Shown piece after piece: positions 52,301 through 64,000 of a DNA stretch of 64,000 bases. The notes beneath the pieces are model-generated. The model saw only the letters and a list, made by a program, of their open reading frames with translations, was not told the origin of the DNA and did no database searches. The first letter of the stretch is position 1. Every line of letters starts with the position of its first letter. Source of the stretch: Ustulina deusta (lineage: Eukaryota > Ascomycota > Sordariomycetes > Xylariales > Xylariaceae); assembly GCA_023159155.1 (NCBI GenBank), contig JAJNNX010000002.1, positions 1,674,001 to 1,738,000 of the forward strand. The letters are read 5' to 3'. The position numbers were made by a program, and so were the translations under genes.

Positions 52301-55300
52301 TAAAAAAAAAAAAAAAGGGCTTTGGGAGGCATATGAAGGCAATTAGATAGTACAGCGGGGATGTCGTATGCCCATCGTTGCAACTAATTTTTTTCCCCCT
52401 GGAGTGTACAGTACTGTATAGGAGTGTATCGATCTAGTCGGGAGCTTATCTGGCCCTCCAAGAGATGGCGGGAAACGTCAGGAACGAGAGACAAGTGTAC
52501 CATTAAGCGCGGTTGGTGTGGACATCATGTTGATGAGATCTGGGGCAATGAGGTCGAATCAGACAACAGAGACGCGTCTGTTAGTTCTCATTCGCCAGAG
52601 CTCTCTCGTGGCCGACCAGGATGAGCTTGTTGCGGTTTTGGGAAATGGTGGAACTCGCGGGATGGGAGATTGGGCGGCTTCATTGGTCCTTTGAATGTGG
52701 AGGACATCGAAACGAGATCACGCGAAGTTGAAGATTTCCTGAGGCCGGAAACGACACCGGATAGCAAGATAGCATGGGCGTCTATTCGTAGGCTAGGTAT
52801 GCGAATAGCTTATTCGTTCCGACCTCCGTTCGGACATTTTGCCTGTATTGAGGAGAAGTTGACGCCACCGGCAGAAACTCTTGGCTCGGAATAGCACAAG
52901 CTGAGCTTCAATTCCTCGGCAAGCGGTGGATTCCGTCGATTCATAATTTCACAAATCAGGAAAAATTAGATAGAGCAACGTTGATCATGGCTTTAAGGCG
53001 AAGAAAGTGTGGCACTTCGGAAATTGATAATCGCCGTGGTAATCTATGTACTGATCTCATCAGCCTGGACCAGTGGCCGGCATAATACAGTGGTCATAGC
53101 CTAACCTGTTTCATCAAGTCTGAATGCATTAGGTAGACTGCATTCCATTTCGCAAACGGAAATGATGGATGGATAGGGATACTAGATCGAAGCATCGGAC
53201 AGAGACAGCCTTCACTTGGTCATCGGGCTTCATTTCAGGTGTTGCTGCGGCGATCTGGGTCCTGATTCGTGCCCGGATTGATGACCAAGAGAGGTGCATC
53301 GTGGATCGCTCGTCATCTCAGCCACTGGCCGAGACGAGACCCCTCATGCCGCCTCTCCACCGTCTCATGCAACGTCGAGGTCATCCATCCACTCTACATC
53401 AGAAACGGGAAAGCTAGGGAGCGCGTTGTCTACGATAGGACTGCAGCAGTTCTCAAAGCGGGAAAAGCCGCGGACAGGTGTGGCGATTACAGACCACTTG
53501 CAGAATGCGGCGACACTGAAGAGTAGACGATTGCGTCGTTCAGACGACGTCCCAGGACTGAAGCGGTCTTCTTCTCATGATTGACGGTTGAGCCTCATTT
53601 CATCCTGGATGCAAAATGCAAAGCGGGGCAAAACAGGTACGGTAGCATTGTAGCCGTACTGTCGTATCTACCTACAACTTTGCCTAGTCGCCTTATGCTT
53701 GCTGCCTTCTCTGGCGCTACGTTGAGACGACACCAAAGGATACCCTCCTCCCGGAGTGGGCGGGAGTATAGCCAAGCGGACGGATCCAGCACGACTGCCC
53801 TTCGCCCCTTTACCCTTGGCTGTTCACAATGGCACGCGAAGGAACAGAAAAAAGGCAAGGAGCGAGAAAGACGTCACCGAGAGTTCTGCCGACAGCGTAC
53901 TCTACTTAGAGTAGTAAGTATAGTAGGTCGTGGATACGGCAGTGTAGGTCGTATACCTAGTGTAGGCATCCGTCGGCTGCAAGATGTGGTTACACCGACT
54001 TTTTCGTTGCTTGCTGGATACCACCTCGGCTCTCTTGGGTATATCTGACTTACCTACACTACCTACCTGATGAGTTAGTTTGAGAGCACGGAGGCCCTCG
54101 GTCCTTGGCCCTGGCTGAGAAAATTGGCTCACCGCCGTTATGAAGAAGACAACGAGCCCCTCCTCGATGCTGTGCCTAGCCTAGCTGTGCCTACCTATAC
54201 CGCGACGGCTATTGCCGGTGCTGACATGGAGAACGGCGCATGGAGAATGAGCAACAAAACCTGTCTCGGATTAAGTCCCTCTTTCATCATGTCGCAGTCA
54301 GAAAGGTGCGCCCCCTGCACTGACTGAAGAGGTGCTGGCCTTTTCCTCCCTGTGTTCTGTAACCGTAACATGTACAACTACACAGTGGATAGGGTACGGT
54401 CGCACATAGTAAGAACATGACTGTCCTTGGGCTGATATGCGATAGGCATGTAACAACAGCGTCCACGAACCCACACTTGCTGGATGCGCCCGGGGGGGTG
54501 TTCGCTGAACTGAGCTTCTTGGCAGCTGGGCTGGGGCTGGGACTGGACCCAGCCTCTTCTATTTTCTTGCTGATTATCTCATTCTACTGCCTGGAAGGCG
54601 ATCAAGCGTCAGGTTGATTAGTATATAAGCGGATGAGACCATGGTACTGTGAGTGCCGTACAGCATAATTGTGACTCGGCGGCATCGTAGCATTGTTTTG
54701 TAGACGAATGGCACGCCAAGTCTGTCTGACCTTGGAAGCGAAATGGGCCTAATTTTAGGCCCGATCTAGGTACATGAATCGGCACTCGAAGAGTTCAATC
54801 CATGAAGGTGGGGGAGAAGGGCCTAAGCTCAGCCATCAGGTGGGTATGAGCAGTAGTAATGAGACTGATTACGAGAATGCGTAGGTAGGTTTGTAGCACT
54901 GATCGAATATAGGCATTGTGGCGATCTTATCTATCTACTAGTAGGCTATTATGTTGGACAGGTGGCAGTAGATAAAGAAGCAGAACGATTTTATTTGGGC
55001 CCAAGCTTGGGAGGGTACCTCTCTAGGTACCGTAGTGTAGAGCTGAGGGCGTATCTTGCCTGGTTGGTTGGCCTGCTCATCTTTTACGTCATTTAATCCA
55101 GTTGGCTGTAAAGAAGTCATAACACTAGCATCGCAGTCAAACTCGTGTTGAAAACAATATGTTATTTCGTGTTGTCATTTGCTTGCTCCTACATCCGGTG
55201 ACGGATTGATAGTGAAATGTCTATTTCCATCCTGACATAAGCATATTTATGGCCTTGATATGCCATCCCTTTTTCCAAATCGAACGGGTCTGTTGTTGTT

Positions 55301-55953
55301 GGTTGTCGTTTCGAGATATGTTCCTTGACCTGGCAAATTTTGCAGCGTAACGCCTCTCATGTCCACCCTGGCACACGTAAAAAAGATATTGGTAGCCGGA
55401 CCTCTGTGTGAAGAGTCGAAAAAGAAAAACAGACATACTCCCCATCCATTTCAACATAGTAGACAATGAATCGAAGAAGTTTTAAGACTAAGTAGGCGCT
55501 TCAACACTGGCAAGTGTACTGGGGTATCCTTCCATTCGTTGCGTTTCATCCATGCAATCTTGCTCCTTACCAACCCACCCGCAGAGCCTCCACACTATGC
55601 AACAAAAATTAAAGAGTATGAAGTAGAGAGGCCAAACATATCGCGTGGGCGACGGGGGAAACGTTTAGGAAAAGATCGAGAGCGAATGTCCCGGCGCCTG
55701 CCCACATGCCTTTGAAACACCGCGGGGAAAATCCGGTCCCGTATACGAGAGAAAAGACCAACTTGCGTCGGCTGACTCCTTTCAAAAGCAGTATAAAAAC
55801 AACGCTCCGTCATTTCCGAGTGACTCCCTCCCATGATTCCTATCTCCCCGAGAACAGCCAGATACGAAATGGTATAGGCGGCAAGAATCAAACATGTCGT
55901 AACATCATTATAGCTGACAAAGCAAATGCTGGTCTGGCACGAGGCCAGTTGCG
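49344..55953. other. Gene desert between pseudogenes and HAP2
   Basis: About 6.6 kb, AT-rich up to about 51500 and more mixed after. It has a 14-base A run near 52302-52315 and TAGTGTAG-type repeats near 52106-52140. Short frames at 51587-51892 and 52670-52894 look no better than random. No transposon protein or terminal repeat was recognised, but old decayed elements cannot be excluded by eye. Confidence 0.5.
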
Positions 55954-56886
55954 CTAGCTGTCGTCCTCGGCATCTTCTTCGTCTTCGTCTTCGGGACTTT
56001 CTGTAGTAGTCTTGGCCTTCTTATTGGGCGTTGTTGAATTTGCCTCTGATTTTCTCTTTGAGCCTGCTTTGGGCCCAGTAGACTCCCCGGTAGTGCCGTC
56101 TTTGTCCTCGCCTGCAGCCTTATTACGCTCGATCTCGGCTACTTCTTCCGCGGTGAGGAAACGACCGCCGGGACCTCTGGGTCGTCGCATGGCATGATTA
56201 TGCCGAGACTCGTGCAAATAAGGCTTGCGGCCTTTGCTTGTTAAGCGTAAGGCCTCCTCTAAGCGCTGGCGTGCAACTCGTCTTTTGAGAATGCGGTGAA
56301 ATTGCTTTGCATTGACATAGAGTGGAGACTCTTCAACGCCGGCTGCCATCTCTGGAGATTGCGGTGGCTGCATTGTCTGGCCAGGTGGCATAGGAGGCGC
56401 AACAGCCGAGCGAGGGCCTGTGTGGTTCATCATCGGCGCATTGGGGACTCCTGGACTTGTGACTTGGCTCATTCGCCGTGACGTAAGCTGGTTGACGCTA
56501 TTCATTTGCTGGGGCGAACGGGGATCCCGAGTTTCTTTCTTCGAGCCCGAAGTCATTCTCGGTGAGCTTTGCGTGAGGCTAGGGTCGGACGTCATGTAGC
56601 TCGAATATCCCGTTCCACCGGCTGCAGCAGCGGTTGCGGCCATCGCAGCGGCCTGAATGCCGTAGTGCATGCTCTGTTGAGGCACACCGTACTGTGTTTG
56701 ATACATGTTGTGCCCCTGTCCGGCTGCCGAAGTCTGATGTTGCGAGGGAAGGATAGGTGAAGTCTGCACCCCGTGCTGGTGCAAGCTATGACTTGTAGGA
56801 GATGTGATGTTATTCCCAGCACCTGAGCTCGTGTAACCAGAATGCGCCGTCTGTGGTGGTTGCTGGTATTGCGCGTAGTCCATCAT
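55954..56886 (-). CDS. HAP2: CCAAT-binding factor subunit HAP2 / NF-YA
   Basis: Intronless, 310 residues from the ATG at 56884-56886; a second ATG follows directly. The first 180 residues are Gln/Ser/Thr/Ala/Pro-rich, a typical activation-type region. The conserved core starts [19 protein letters not shown] (about 186-203), the helix that binds the HAP3-HAP5 histone-fold dimer. A short linker follows, then [19 protein letters not shown] and GPGGRF (about 218-243), which contacts the CCAAT box. The C-terminus has a bipartite basic stretch ([14 protein letters not shown]) and an acidic tail. In filamentous fungi this subunit (HapB in Aspergillus) with HapC and HapE regulates respiration, iron and redox genes. 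The frame is open 15 codons further upstream without an ATG. Confidence 0.95.
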   Translation of the reverse strand: MMDYAQYQQPPQTAHSGYTSSGAGNNITSPTSHSLHQHGVQTSPILPSQHQTSAAGQGHNMYQTQYGVPQQSMHYGIQAAAMAATAAAAGGTGYSSYMTSDPSLTQSSPRMTSGSKKETRDPRSPQQMNSVNQLTSRRMSQVTSPGVPNAPMMNHTGPRSAVAPPMPPGQTMQPPQSPEMAAGVEESPLYVNAKQFHRILKRRVARQRLEEALRLTSKGRKPYLHESRHNHAMRRPRGPGGRFLTAEEVAEIERNKAAGEDKDGTTGESTGPKAGSKRKSEANSTTPNKKAKTTTESPEDEDEEDAEDDS

Positions 56887-59800
56887 TATTGGCGATAGAT
56901 GGCGCGCGAACTGGCGGCGAGGAACTTGCAATATCCGGGTTTCGATATCCCTGCTTCTTTCGATCTAAGAGATAGCTCTCTAAGTCTGAGCTTCCAATTC
57001 GGTTGTTGCCGGAAAGTTTGTACCGTGAAATCTGTGTATAACTATGGCCTTGCAGCACCTGTCGTTAGATCGTTCTGCGCCTGGAGATAAAGGGTGGGAT
57101 GGTTGACTGGTATAGGGCACACGCGTTGGGAGGGTCTTTCGTCACTTGGGTAGCCGCGATGAGGTAGGCTTGGATGCGACCCAATCTATTGGATATGCGT
57201 GGATGCGCTGGCACTAGGTGATGTGGTAGGTGCACGCAGGTGGCCGGCCTCTACGGCATATGCAAGTTGAATGGCTTTGCGGGGCGGGCCTCCTCGTACC
57301 TCAGATCCTTAGGCTTAAAAGAAGGAGGACGACCACGTGAGTGCTCGGCGATGTGCAAGGCTACTCGAGCAATCCAGTACAGTACCAATAGTGAACAGTT
57401 TTGGTCTGGCGAAACAGCGCTCAAGGTCTTGATTTCCAGAGCTTCTGTCAACGGCTATTTGATTGTGGGGATCTGTCCAACCAGAAGCATTAGACACAGT
57501 GTATTAAGTATATGAGGGAAGCTCGGACGATGCGAGGGGGCGGGGGGGTGAGCAACAGTGCTGGTTCTTTCGCGCTGGACCACTACTTGATGCGCTGGCA
57601 TGCATGACGGAATATGCACGAGCCAGGCCCACCCTGTCGACCAGCTCAGCGCGACTCAAGGACCAACATCTGGACCGGCCGTCGCGCAAGGCGAAGCAGA
57701 CCCTGCCCGACAAACGGGGCCTGACGGTTAGGGCAAGAGTCGGGCTGCAAAGAACCAAAGCAGAGGTATGCGTTTGAACATTTCAAGGCTTGGGCCAGGG
57801 TGATTGGCTAGGAAGCGCATGGCATACATTTCTCCCCCAGGTTGAACAACACATGGATGGTCTCATTTTGGGAGGTAATGGAGCACTTGGCCACACCAAA
57901 ACAAAGAGGGTGTGGGTGAGAAAAGGGACAAGGAAAGAAAAGGGAAAGGCCCGATGCAAGTTACGCAAGAACGGATGGATGGTGCCCCAGGTGGAGGAGT
58001 TTGCGACTTGAAAGAGGGTATATCCAATCGTCACATTGCCCTAGTGGGCGAAGGACAAGTTGGCGTGGCCCTTGGTGGTGTGTGCATGTATCGTTGTAGA
58101 CGAGCAGATGGGGAAATGGAAGTGGTGGTAGGTGGATTGGTGTGGGAGAAAGTAGGGAAAAGTGCATACCTTTTTCAAACGAGTTCCCGAGTGCTTGGAT
58201 TCACCCTGTGGGTTGCCAAACTGGTGGATGTCTAGGCCGTCTTAAGATAATGCCGTTAGCAGGGTCACAGAGAAGCAGAGCATAAGCAAGTAGGGTACAG
58301 ACGAAAGAAGGACAGGGAAGGAATCAGATCAGCATTAGTGTGTCCTAGGCAGATGGCGCCTGTCCATGTTCAAGTTGGCCTGGCGAAGAGCGCTGCACGG
58401 AGTACTGGGTACATCTCGCAGTCGCATCTCTAGCAGAGCAGCAGCACGCAGTCAAGCATGTCGAGGCAGCGCGGCATACGGTAGACCAGCACTTGCGGGC
58501 AGGGACTTGACAGCACAGCACATGTAAGACAGAGTGACAGTAATACCTAGGTACTTAGGTAGGCGGGAGCAGTCGGTACCGATGAGCCGGGGTTGTGGTG
58601 GCTCGGGGGATTGCGTAGGGCGGACGGAAATGCATTCACCCACTTACTACTTGTAAGTGTAGGTTGCGCAGGTCGAGGGGTCTAAAACGAGTGATCATCA
58701 CCGAGACAGAGACAACAAAGCGTTGATTGACCAAGCACTGGCAAGACGAAATGAGTGCAATCCGCAGACAGTCTCAATCACCTGATAGGCAATACCAAGG
58801 TAATAATAACCAATGGCAGTGATGAGAGCAGCTCTGCTAGCAATGATAGGTCTCTGAAACCTCGTCGCAAAGAGGGTCAAATAATGACTGACAAGTACAG
58901 AAGAGCGTGTTGATTTGTTGGGTAGGAGGAAGTGTGGGTTGTCGGTTGTCGGGTCTCTCCAGGACCCTGCTGTTTTGCCTTTGCGCCGAGTCGCTGACTG
59001 GCTGGAGCTGGTCAGGAGCAACCCCGGGTCTGGAGTCCCATCGAGATGAAAGAGATAGTATGGGGTATCGAATAATGACAAAAAAGGGCTAATACAAAAA
59101 GGAAGCAGATGCTTGTAGTACAAGTTGGTAAGAAATAAAGGTAGTGACCGCAGACAAGGACAGGAATGGAAAACAACAATGAGGTAGTGAACGTATTGGC
59201 GGCTTACCTATTTACTGGCAGGAATAATCGGTAGAAACAATGCCTATAGGTATTGATATAGATAGGTACTGTATAGATATAGTTTGTTTAATAGGTATGT
59301 TAGGTGGTAATTGTATGCGGGACAACAATGCCTGGGTTATAGGGCTGCGAATTGTCGCAGGCTCGCGTCGCAGTGACGTTGTGGTACCTTGTTTTTGACC
59401 AAGGCTTTTTTGCGCGTGGTTGACAGACAGACAGATGCTCATGTAGCCTCCAAACCTTGTGCAACCACTGCGTTACGGGTTGTCTCTGCAAATAGACTGG
59501 GGGAAGGGATAGACGTTCTATTCCCTTCTTTTCTTAGGACTGTAGCAAACTAGGTAGTTGTCTGTCCCTAGCAAGCAGATGCGATTAGATAGACTGATAC
59601 GAGGCGGCACGATACGCGTGTGCGGCGGCGAGGCGGCGATTGGCGTAAAGGCGCGTGCCCACAAGCTTCTGGTGCTGCTCCTGCGACAGGATGTATCTAC
59701 CGTATCTGTGCTGTGGCCTGGCAGGTAATCGGTACAAGAATGCGGCAATAAGCATACAGCACCGGGTGTTTGATAGAGTTCCGACCAAAGACGCAATCCA

Positions 59801-62800
59801 ATTGACGGATTGCAATGAGCCACCGTGAATGGCTGGATCTGATTTGGCGAGGCGAGGGTGTTAAGTTTCAAGAATACTTAGACGAATAGGTAGATCTATC
59901 GCTGGGGGGGGGAAGCTCGTCTTGTGTTGGATGAAGAGGAGAAACTCGCAATTGATTCGATGGAATTTTGCAACTGGTGGACCGAGGCGAGTGAGGGCAG
60001 ATTGATTGGTGAAAAATTGGCAGAAGCGAGTGAAATTTCAGAGAAAAGGCAATGAGGGGCCGGGTGCTTTAATGGGGCGTCTTTTTGACTAATCAGCAGC
60101 CCTGCTGAAATCTTGGAGTGGGGCTTGAAAAAACGGATCTGCATTAAAAGTACTGCCTGTATGTGCCTCGAGTACTGTCCCACGCCATTCTTAGTTGAAC
60201 AGGTACTCAATCCATCCTTCCGACCCGAGCCACTGTACTTACACGGTTGTGTACAGGTACCTAGGTACACGGAGACCTACATACATAGTCGGGATGTATC
60301 TCTAGGTATACCAGGTACCTCCACTAGGGATGTACGCTCGGTACTTAGGTAGTATGCGTAGGCACTTGGACCGTTCATTATTCATTCATTCACGGTAGGT
60401 ACCAACACTACCCTACTACCGGTATACATACCTGCCTATCCACTCATCACTACCTTACCTATACAGGGCACTATACAGGGCTTGCCAAGGGAGCGGGTTC
60501 TGGGGAGGCTACCTAGAAAACCAACTCAGACAGGTTTTTGGCCACCGACACCTCCAAGCGACGCCAACGCATTGCTTCTCAACCCGTCACATCACCGCCT
60601 GTCCGATTGCGACGTCCTCCTCATCACCTTTAGCATTAGCATTAGCATCAGCATCAGCATCAGCATTGGCATCGGCATCCCCATCCTTCATTCACTTTCT
60701 CGCCTCCTGAACTGATTCTGCCCATGCAAAAGAGCCCCAAATTCAATCGCGGTGCTCTTCCGCATTTGCATTGCCTAGGTACTTGCTGAGGAGTCAACAT
60801 TTCCCCACTTCGCTGCTTTCACTTGACCTCGCACGCCCCGGATCGGCATATCTGCTCTGTTGCTTGTCTACCTAAGCCGTACGCCGTACTGCCCTCTCTC
60901 CATCTCCCTAATCTGTATCGCAGGCAGGCTACAACCATGTTCGTACCTATTTTTGTGCACACCGTATTGATATAAGTACCGTACTTGGGCTAGCTGATGT
61001 GGGCGATGCATGAGCAACACACACAGCCGGCTTCTTTTCGGGCATCAATTCTGTTCGTTCCCATGCCGTCCCACGACCGTAGCCACGGGCGTACCTAATC
61101 TGTGCCGCGTGCCTGCTTCTTTCCTCCGGTCGTATACTAGAAGATCTTACTTTGGCGATGGGACGGCAGGATGCATTTGTATACTAGACGTGTCGTATGA
61201 CTTGGTATATTCTCTTGTACTAATATAGACGTCAATGCTGGTTGCTATTAGTCGTATGTTGGTCAGCAGAACTTGTTCCTCTACATTTGCTGGTGGCTGG
61301 GAAATCTCATCAGCCACCTCATTAGTGTCTAGCCTGGTTGCGAGTCATGCATTAGCGAGGTAGTGCAGCTTCGGTTATTATTATATTCTACCGCGATGGG
61401 AGAGATATATTCATCTTAGTGTCGTGATGGTCTTTTTCCTGAGGTGTTCACATAGTTGCTGCGCATTGAACCTGGCTGACCTTGGCGACCTTAACAGGTA
61501 CCTTTGGTCTCACTCAGCCTTTCTCTTGTATAAGACATCTACGTCACGGTAGTATAGCCCCGAATAATAGAGACTCCTCAGATAAGGCCGTGATGATGTC
61601 TTCATCATGAGCTCGTCAGGCGGTGTACTCCAACCACCATGTCCGAGGCATTTCCCATTCATTGAACCAGAGCATCGGGTGCATAATCTGTTGGTATGAC
61701 TCTGTAGAGAGTGTAGTATGACTTCACTAGAAAAGCTGTGTATCGCATCCCAACCCATAAGCCAACGCCTGAACCCGAGATACATTGGCGCATCTTGACC
61801 ATTGGGCCCTGATAGAATGTGCGAGTCACTTGTTGACTTTGAATGCGCGCGGATGCAGCAGTTTGCCTCCCACCAATTAAATCAAGATGCAATAGGGAAG
61901 AGTCATTACGTCAATCTAGACGCGCGCAGAGCGAAGCACAGCATTTCCAGGAATTTTTGTGTATCCTTCAGTCACCAACAGTGCCACCACGTCCACGAAT
62001 TTGTTCCGGGCCAGCTCACGGCCAAGCCGAGAAACATTGGTAGAGGCAGACATGTCTACCCTCAACTTCAACAGTGTGAGGATACCAACTAAGCGTGTCA
62101 AAAATTTTGCCCATGTGACTTATGAGCATAGTTGTCAGCTTAAGAGTTTGCGTCTCATGTTATTTCTCGTCCCTTACACAGGGTGATAATAACCAGGAGG
62201 TCTCGTCTCCCTTGCAACTCAGCTGGGCGCTTGCTTGCGTGCGTTGGCAGAGGTAACCCTCAGCATAAGGAGATCCATCACATCGGAGATCCGAGAAACC
62301 TGGTGACCTAACTTTGCATTTGGACAACCCCGAATTCCCCAACATCACGGAGATAACAAGGGGCAGAAGTGGATGATTGATTGTTGCACTGTTTTTCCCA
62401 TAGGTTGTTGGTCCCTTGCATGATTGAGCAAGGGAGATCATTCCTGCCAATAAGCATGACGCGGCTTTCGAGAACCATCCTACTAAAATCTTAGGTATAA
62501 GGTAGGCACATAGTTGACAAGTTATCAGTTATCATATATTTGGGAGCAATGAACCATAAAATTTGGGGGTATTCTGAGCGGAGAGTCCGGTCCTGTCAGT
62601 ACGTGTTGAAACAATGCAGGAATATATGCTGCTATAGGTAGGTAGTTCGATTAATGTTGATAGGTAATGCTTAGCGTAAATACCGATGTCATTACAGGAA
62701 ATCGTGACTTGGGATACCCAACCAACACGATCAATGTTGTTTACTTAAGTAGGTATGTAGGCGGGTGATAAGATAAGCTTTTTTCTGGAGGTTTGAGCGC

Positions 62801-62967
62801 CACGTGACCATAGCTAACACCTAGGTCCCACTTTGCTAGATGCCTGACCTGCTTGGACCATCACAATGGAGGCCATCTGAAAGTAAATCATAGGCCTAAT
62901 TCCAACGTCGAAATCTACTCAATTAATCTACTCTTTACCTATCCAGTCTCCTGACATCTATGACAAG
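56887..62967. other. Large non-coding region upstream of HAP2 and LSM2
   Basis: About 6 kb between two divergent genes. The first 2-3 kb is GC-rich and may carry the HAP2 promoter and leader. TAGGTA/TACCTA motifs are dense at 58545-58565 and 60250-60360. The stretch 61650-62100 has minus-strand frames with partly protein-like composition, but I could not identify a family. No RNA gene was recognised. Confidence 0.5.
60631..60678 (+). repeat. Hexanucleotide tandem repeat, eight units
   Basis: Eight consecutive hexamers of the form NRGCAT: TAGCAT three times, CAGCAT three times, then TGGCAT and CGGCAT. Confidence 0.9.
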
Positions 62968-63977
62968 ATGTTGTTCTTCAGGTAAGGGTTTTCTTGAATT
63001 TTGTTTGATTTTTTTTTCTCGCCGCTTCAGAATCTCTCGTTGGCCATCCCGTCATGTCTGCGGGTCGGATGAACATAGCCAGGGATGTACATGCGGCTCT
63101 CAAACCCAGCACATCGACTTAGCAACCGACCGAGTGCAATGGTGTTTTCCGGCGGAGGATAATATATTATTTGAGCTGTCGGGTCTTCCAGTGTTCAAGG
63201 ATAATGGCCCGGTAGAAGCTTGGCGTTTCTAGTCCGATGTCACAAGGTCCATACTGCAATTCTGGCTGGGGTCTGGGTGTCATCTTCCCAAGTTACAGCA
63301 ACCATGATACTCATGTTCTATACTTGGATGTCGTGTAGGCTATGAAGCCTAGCTACTTCCTTCGAACGAGATATTACCGGGGCTTCATATAGTCTCCCAC
63401 ACTCAATGCTTTCGTTTTTCTTTTTACGATAAGATTCCATACAGTCATCCAAGACTAACGAACGAATCAAACTCGCAGCTTTTTCAAGACGCTCATCGAT
63501 CACGAGGTGACAGTCGAGCTCAAGAATGACATCCAGATCCGGGGCACGCTCAAGAGCGTTGACCAATACCTCAACATCAAACTAGACGACATCCAAGTCG
63601 TCGAGGAGCTCAAGTATCCGCATCTGGTACGTCTCCGAAATCTGCACCCAACTGCTCACACCACGTCATAACGTTGTCTCCCCGTCCTTTCTCGCCTCTC
63701 TTTGGAACATTTCCCAGACAACCTTACCATCCTTAGTAAGTTGCATAAATCGTATACTGACCCAACTCCAGAGTTCCGTCAAGAACGTCTTCATCCGCGG
63801 CTCTGTCGTGCGATACGTGCACTTGCCAGCCGCCGCCGTGGATGTCCCACTCCTAGAGGACGCCACGAGAAGAGGTCAGTGACAACATCATTTCCTAAAT
63901 ACTAATTAGCCGAAATGGAGTCCTTTTCTAACGCCGCCAGTATAGAAGCGGCGAACCAGGCTGGAAAGGGGAAGTGA
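62968..63977 (+). CDS. LSM2: U6 snRNA-associated Sm-like protein LSM2
   Basis: Four exons, 62968-62981, 63479-63626, 63772-63874 and 63910-63977, encode 110 residues. The first exon has only 14 nt and gives MLFF plus part of a Ser codon. The second starts the Sm fold with SFFKTLIDHEVTVELKNDIQ and the Sm1 motif RGTLKSVDQYLNIKLDD. The third carries Sm2 (NVFIRGSVVRYVHLP). Introns are 497 nt (GTAAGG donor, ACTAACG branch), 145 nt (GTACGT) and only 35 nt (GTCAGT, ACTAAT branch). If the last is retained, the protein stops two codons into it and is 97 residues, still with a complete Sm fold. LSm2 is in the LSm2-8 ring on U6 snRNA in the nucleus and the LSm1-7 ring for mRNA decay in the cytoplasm. 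Confidence 0.92.
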
Positions 63978-64000
63978 AGTGCGATTGCGATTGCGTAGTC

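Noticed and set aside
51505..52894. Several 60-101 codon frames as possible genes
   Set aside because: They overlap on both strands, lack motifs, and lie in DNA without splice or codon-bias signals.
61650..62100. Minus-strand frames with partly protein-like composition
   Set aside because: They are broken into short pieces in different frames, and no family was recognised; too weak for a pseudogene call.

Overview
This window is nuclear DNA from a filamentous ascomycete (Pezizomycotina). The evidence is the many short introns with GTNNGT donors and CTAAC/CTGAC-type branch sites, an intron-containing tRNA gene, long pyrimidine-rich leaders, and fungus-specific families (NSP1, mL59, HAP2 and a Clr5-ankyrin gene). 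A class such as Sordariomycetes or Leotiomycetes is plausible but cannot be fixed from this sequence. Most proteins were rebuilt exon by exon, with reading phase checked across every junction.

Layout. 1-2.6 kb has no recognisable gene. 2.6-9.3 kb holds an intron-bearing tRNA-Arg(ACG), an acidic LAA2/DUF5102-like trafficking protein (-), nucleoporin NSP1 (+) and the mitochondrial ATPase inhibitor IF1 (-). 12.3-22.9 kb holds a 14-3-3 protein (+), the diphthamide co-chaperone DPH4 (-), mitoribosomal mL59 (-), the spliceosomal helicase PRP28 (-) and an M1 aminopeptidase of the APE2 type (+) with an added mitochondrial-type leader exon. 25.7-34.8 kb holds enolase (+), a small AIG2-like protein (-), ribosomal protein uS15/RPS13 (+) cut into 12 exons, COMPASS subunit SDC1 (-) and the DNA-repair nuclease FAN1 (+). 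A conserved Ser/Pro-rich protein of unknown function (-) lies at 38.9-39.7 kb. HAP2/NF-YA (-) is at 56 kb and LSM2 (+) ends the window.

The right half is gene-poor. From about 39.7 to 56 kb I see only remnants: a possible SAT4-type membrane-protein fragment, a clearly broken Clr5-ankyrin gene, a small spliced-looking fragment and half of a tRNA-Gly-like sequence. Another 6 kb upstream of HAP2 is empty of recognisable coding sequence. Microsatellites and short TAGGTA/TACCTA motifs are frequent between genes.

The genes are mainly housekeeping and are not a functional cluster; I see no metabolic gene cluster, CRISPR, phage or intact transposon. The most interesting signals are structural. RPS13 has 11 introns, microexons of 8-16 nt, one GC-AG intron and a hairpin inside one intron. 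APE2 appears to encode both a mitochondrial and a cytosolic form. LSM2 pairs a 497-nt intron with a 35-nt one. I did not find a convincing new multi-gene system.
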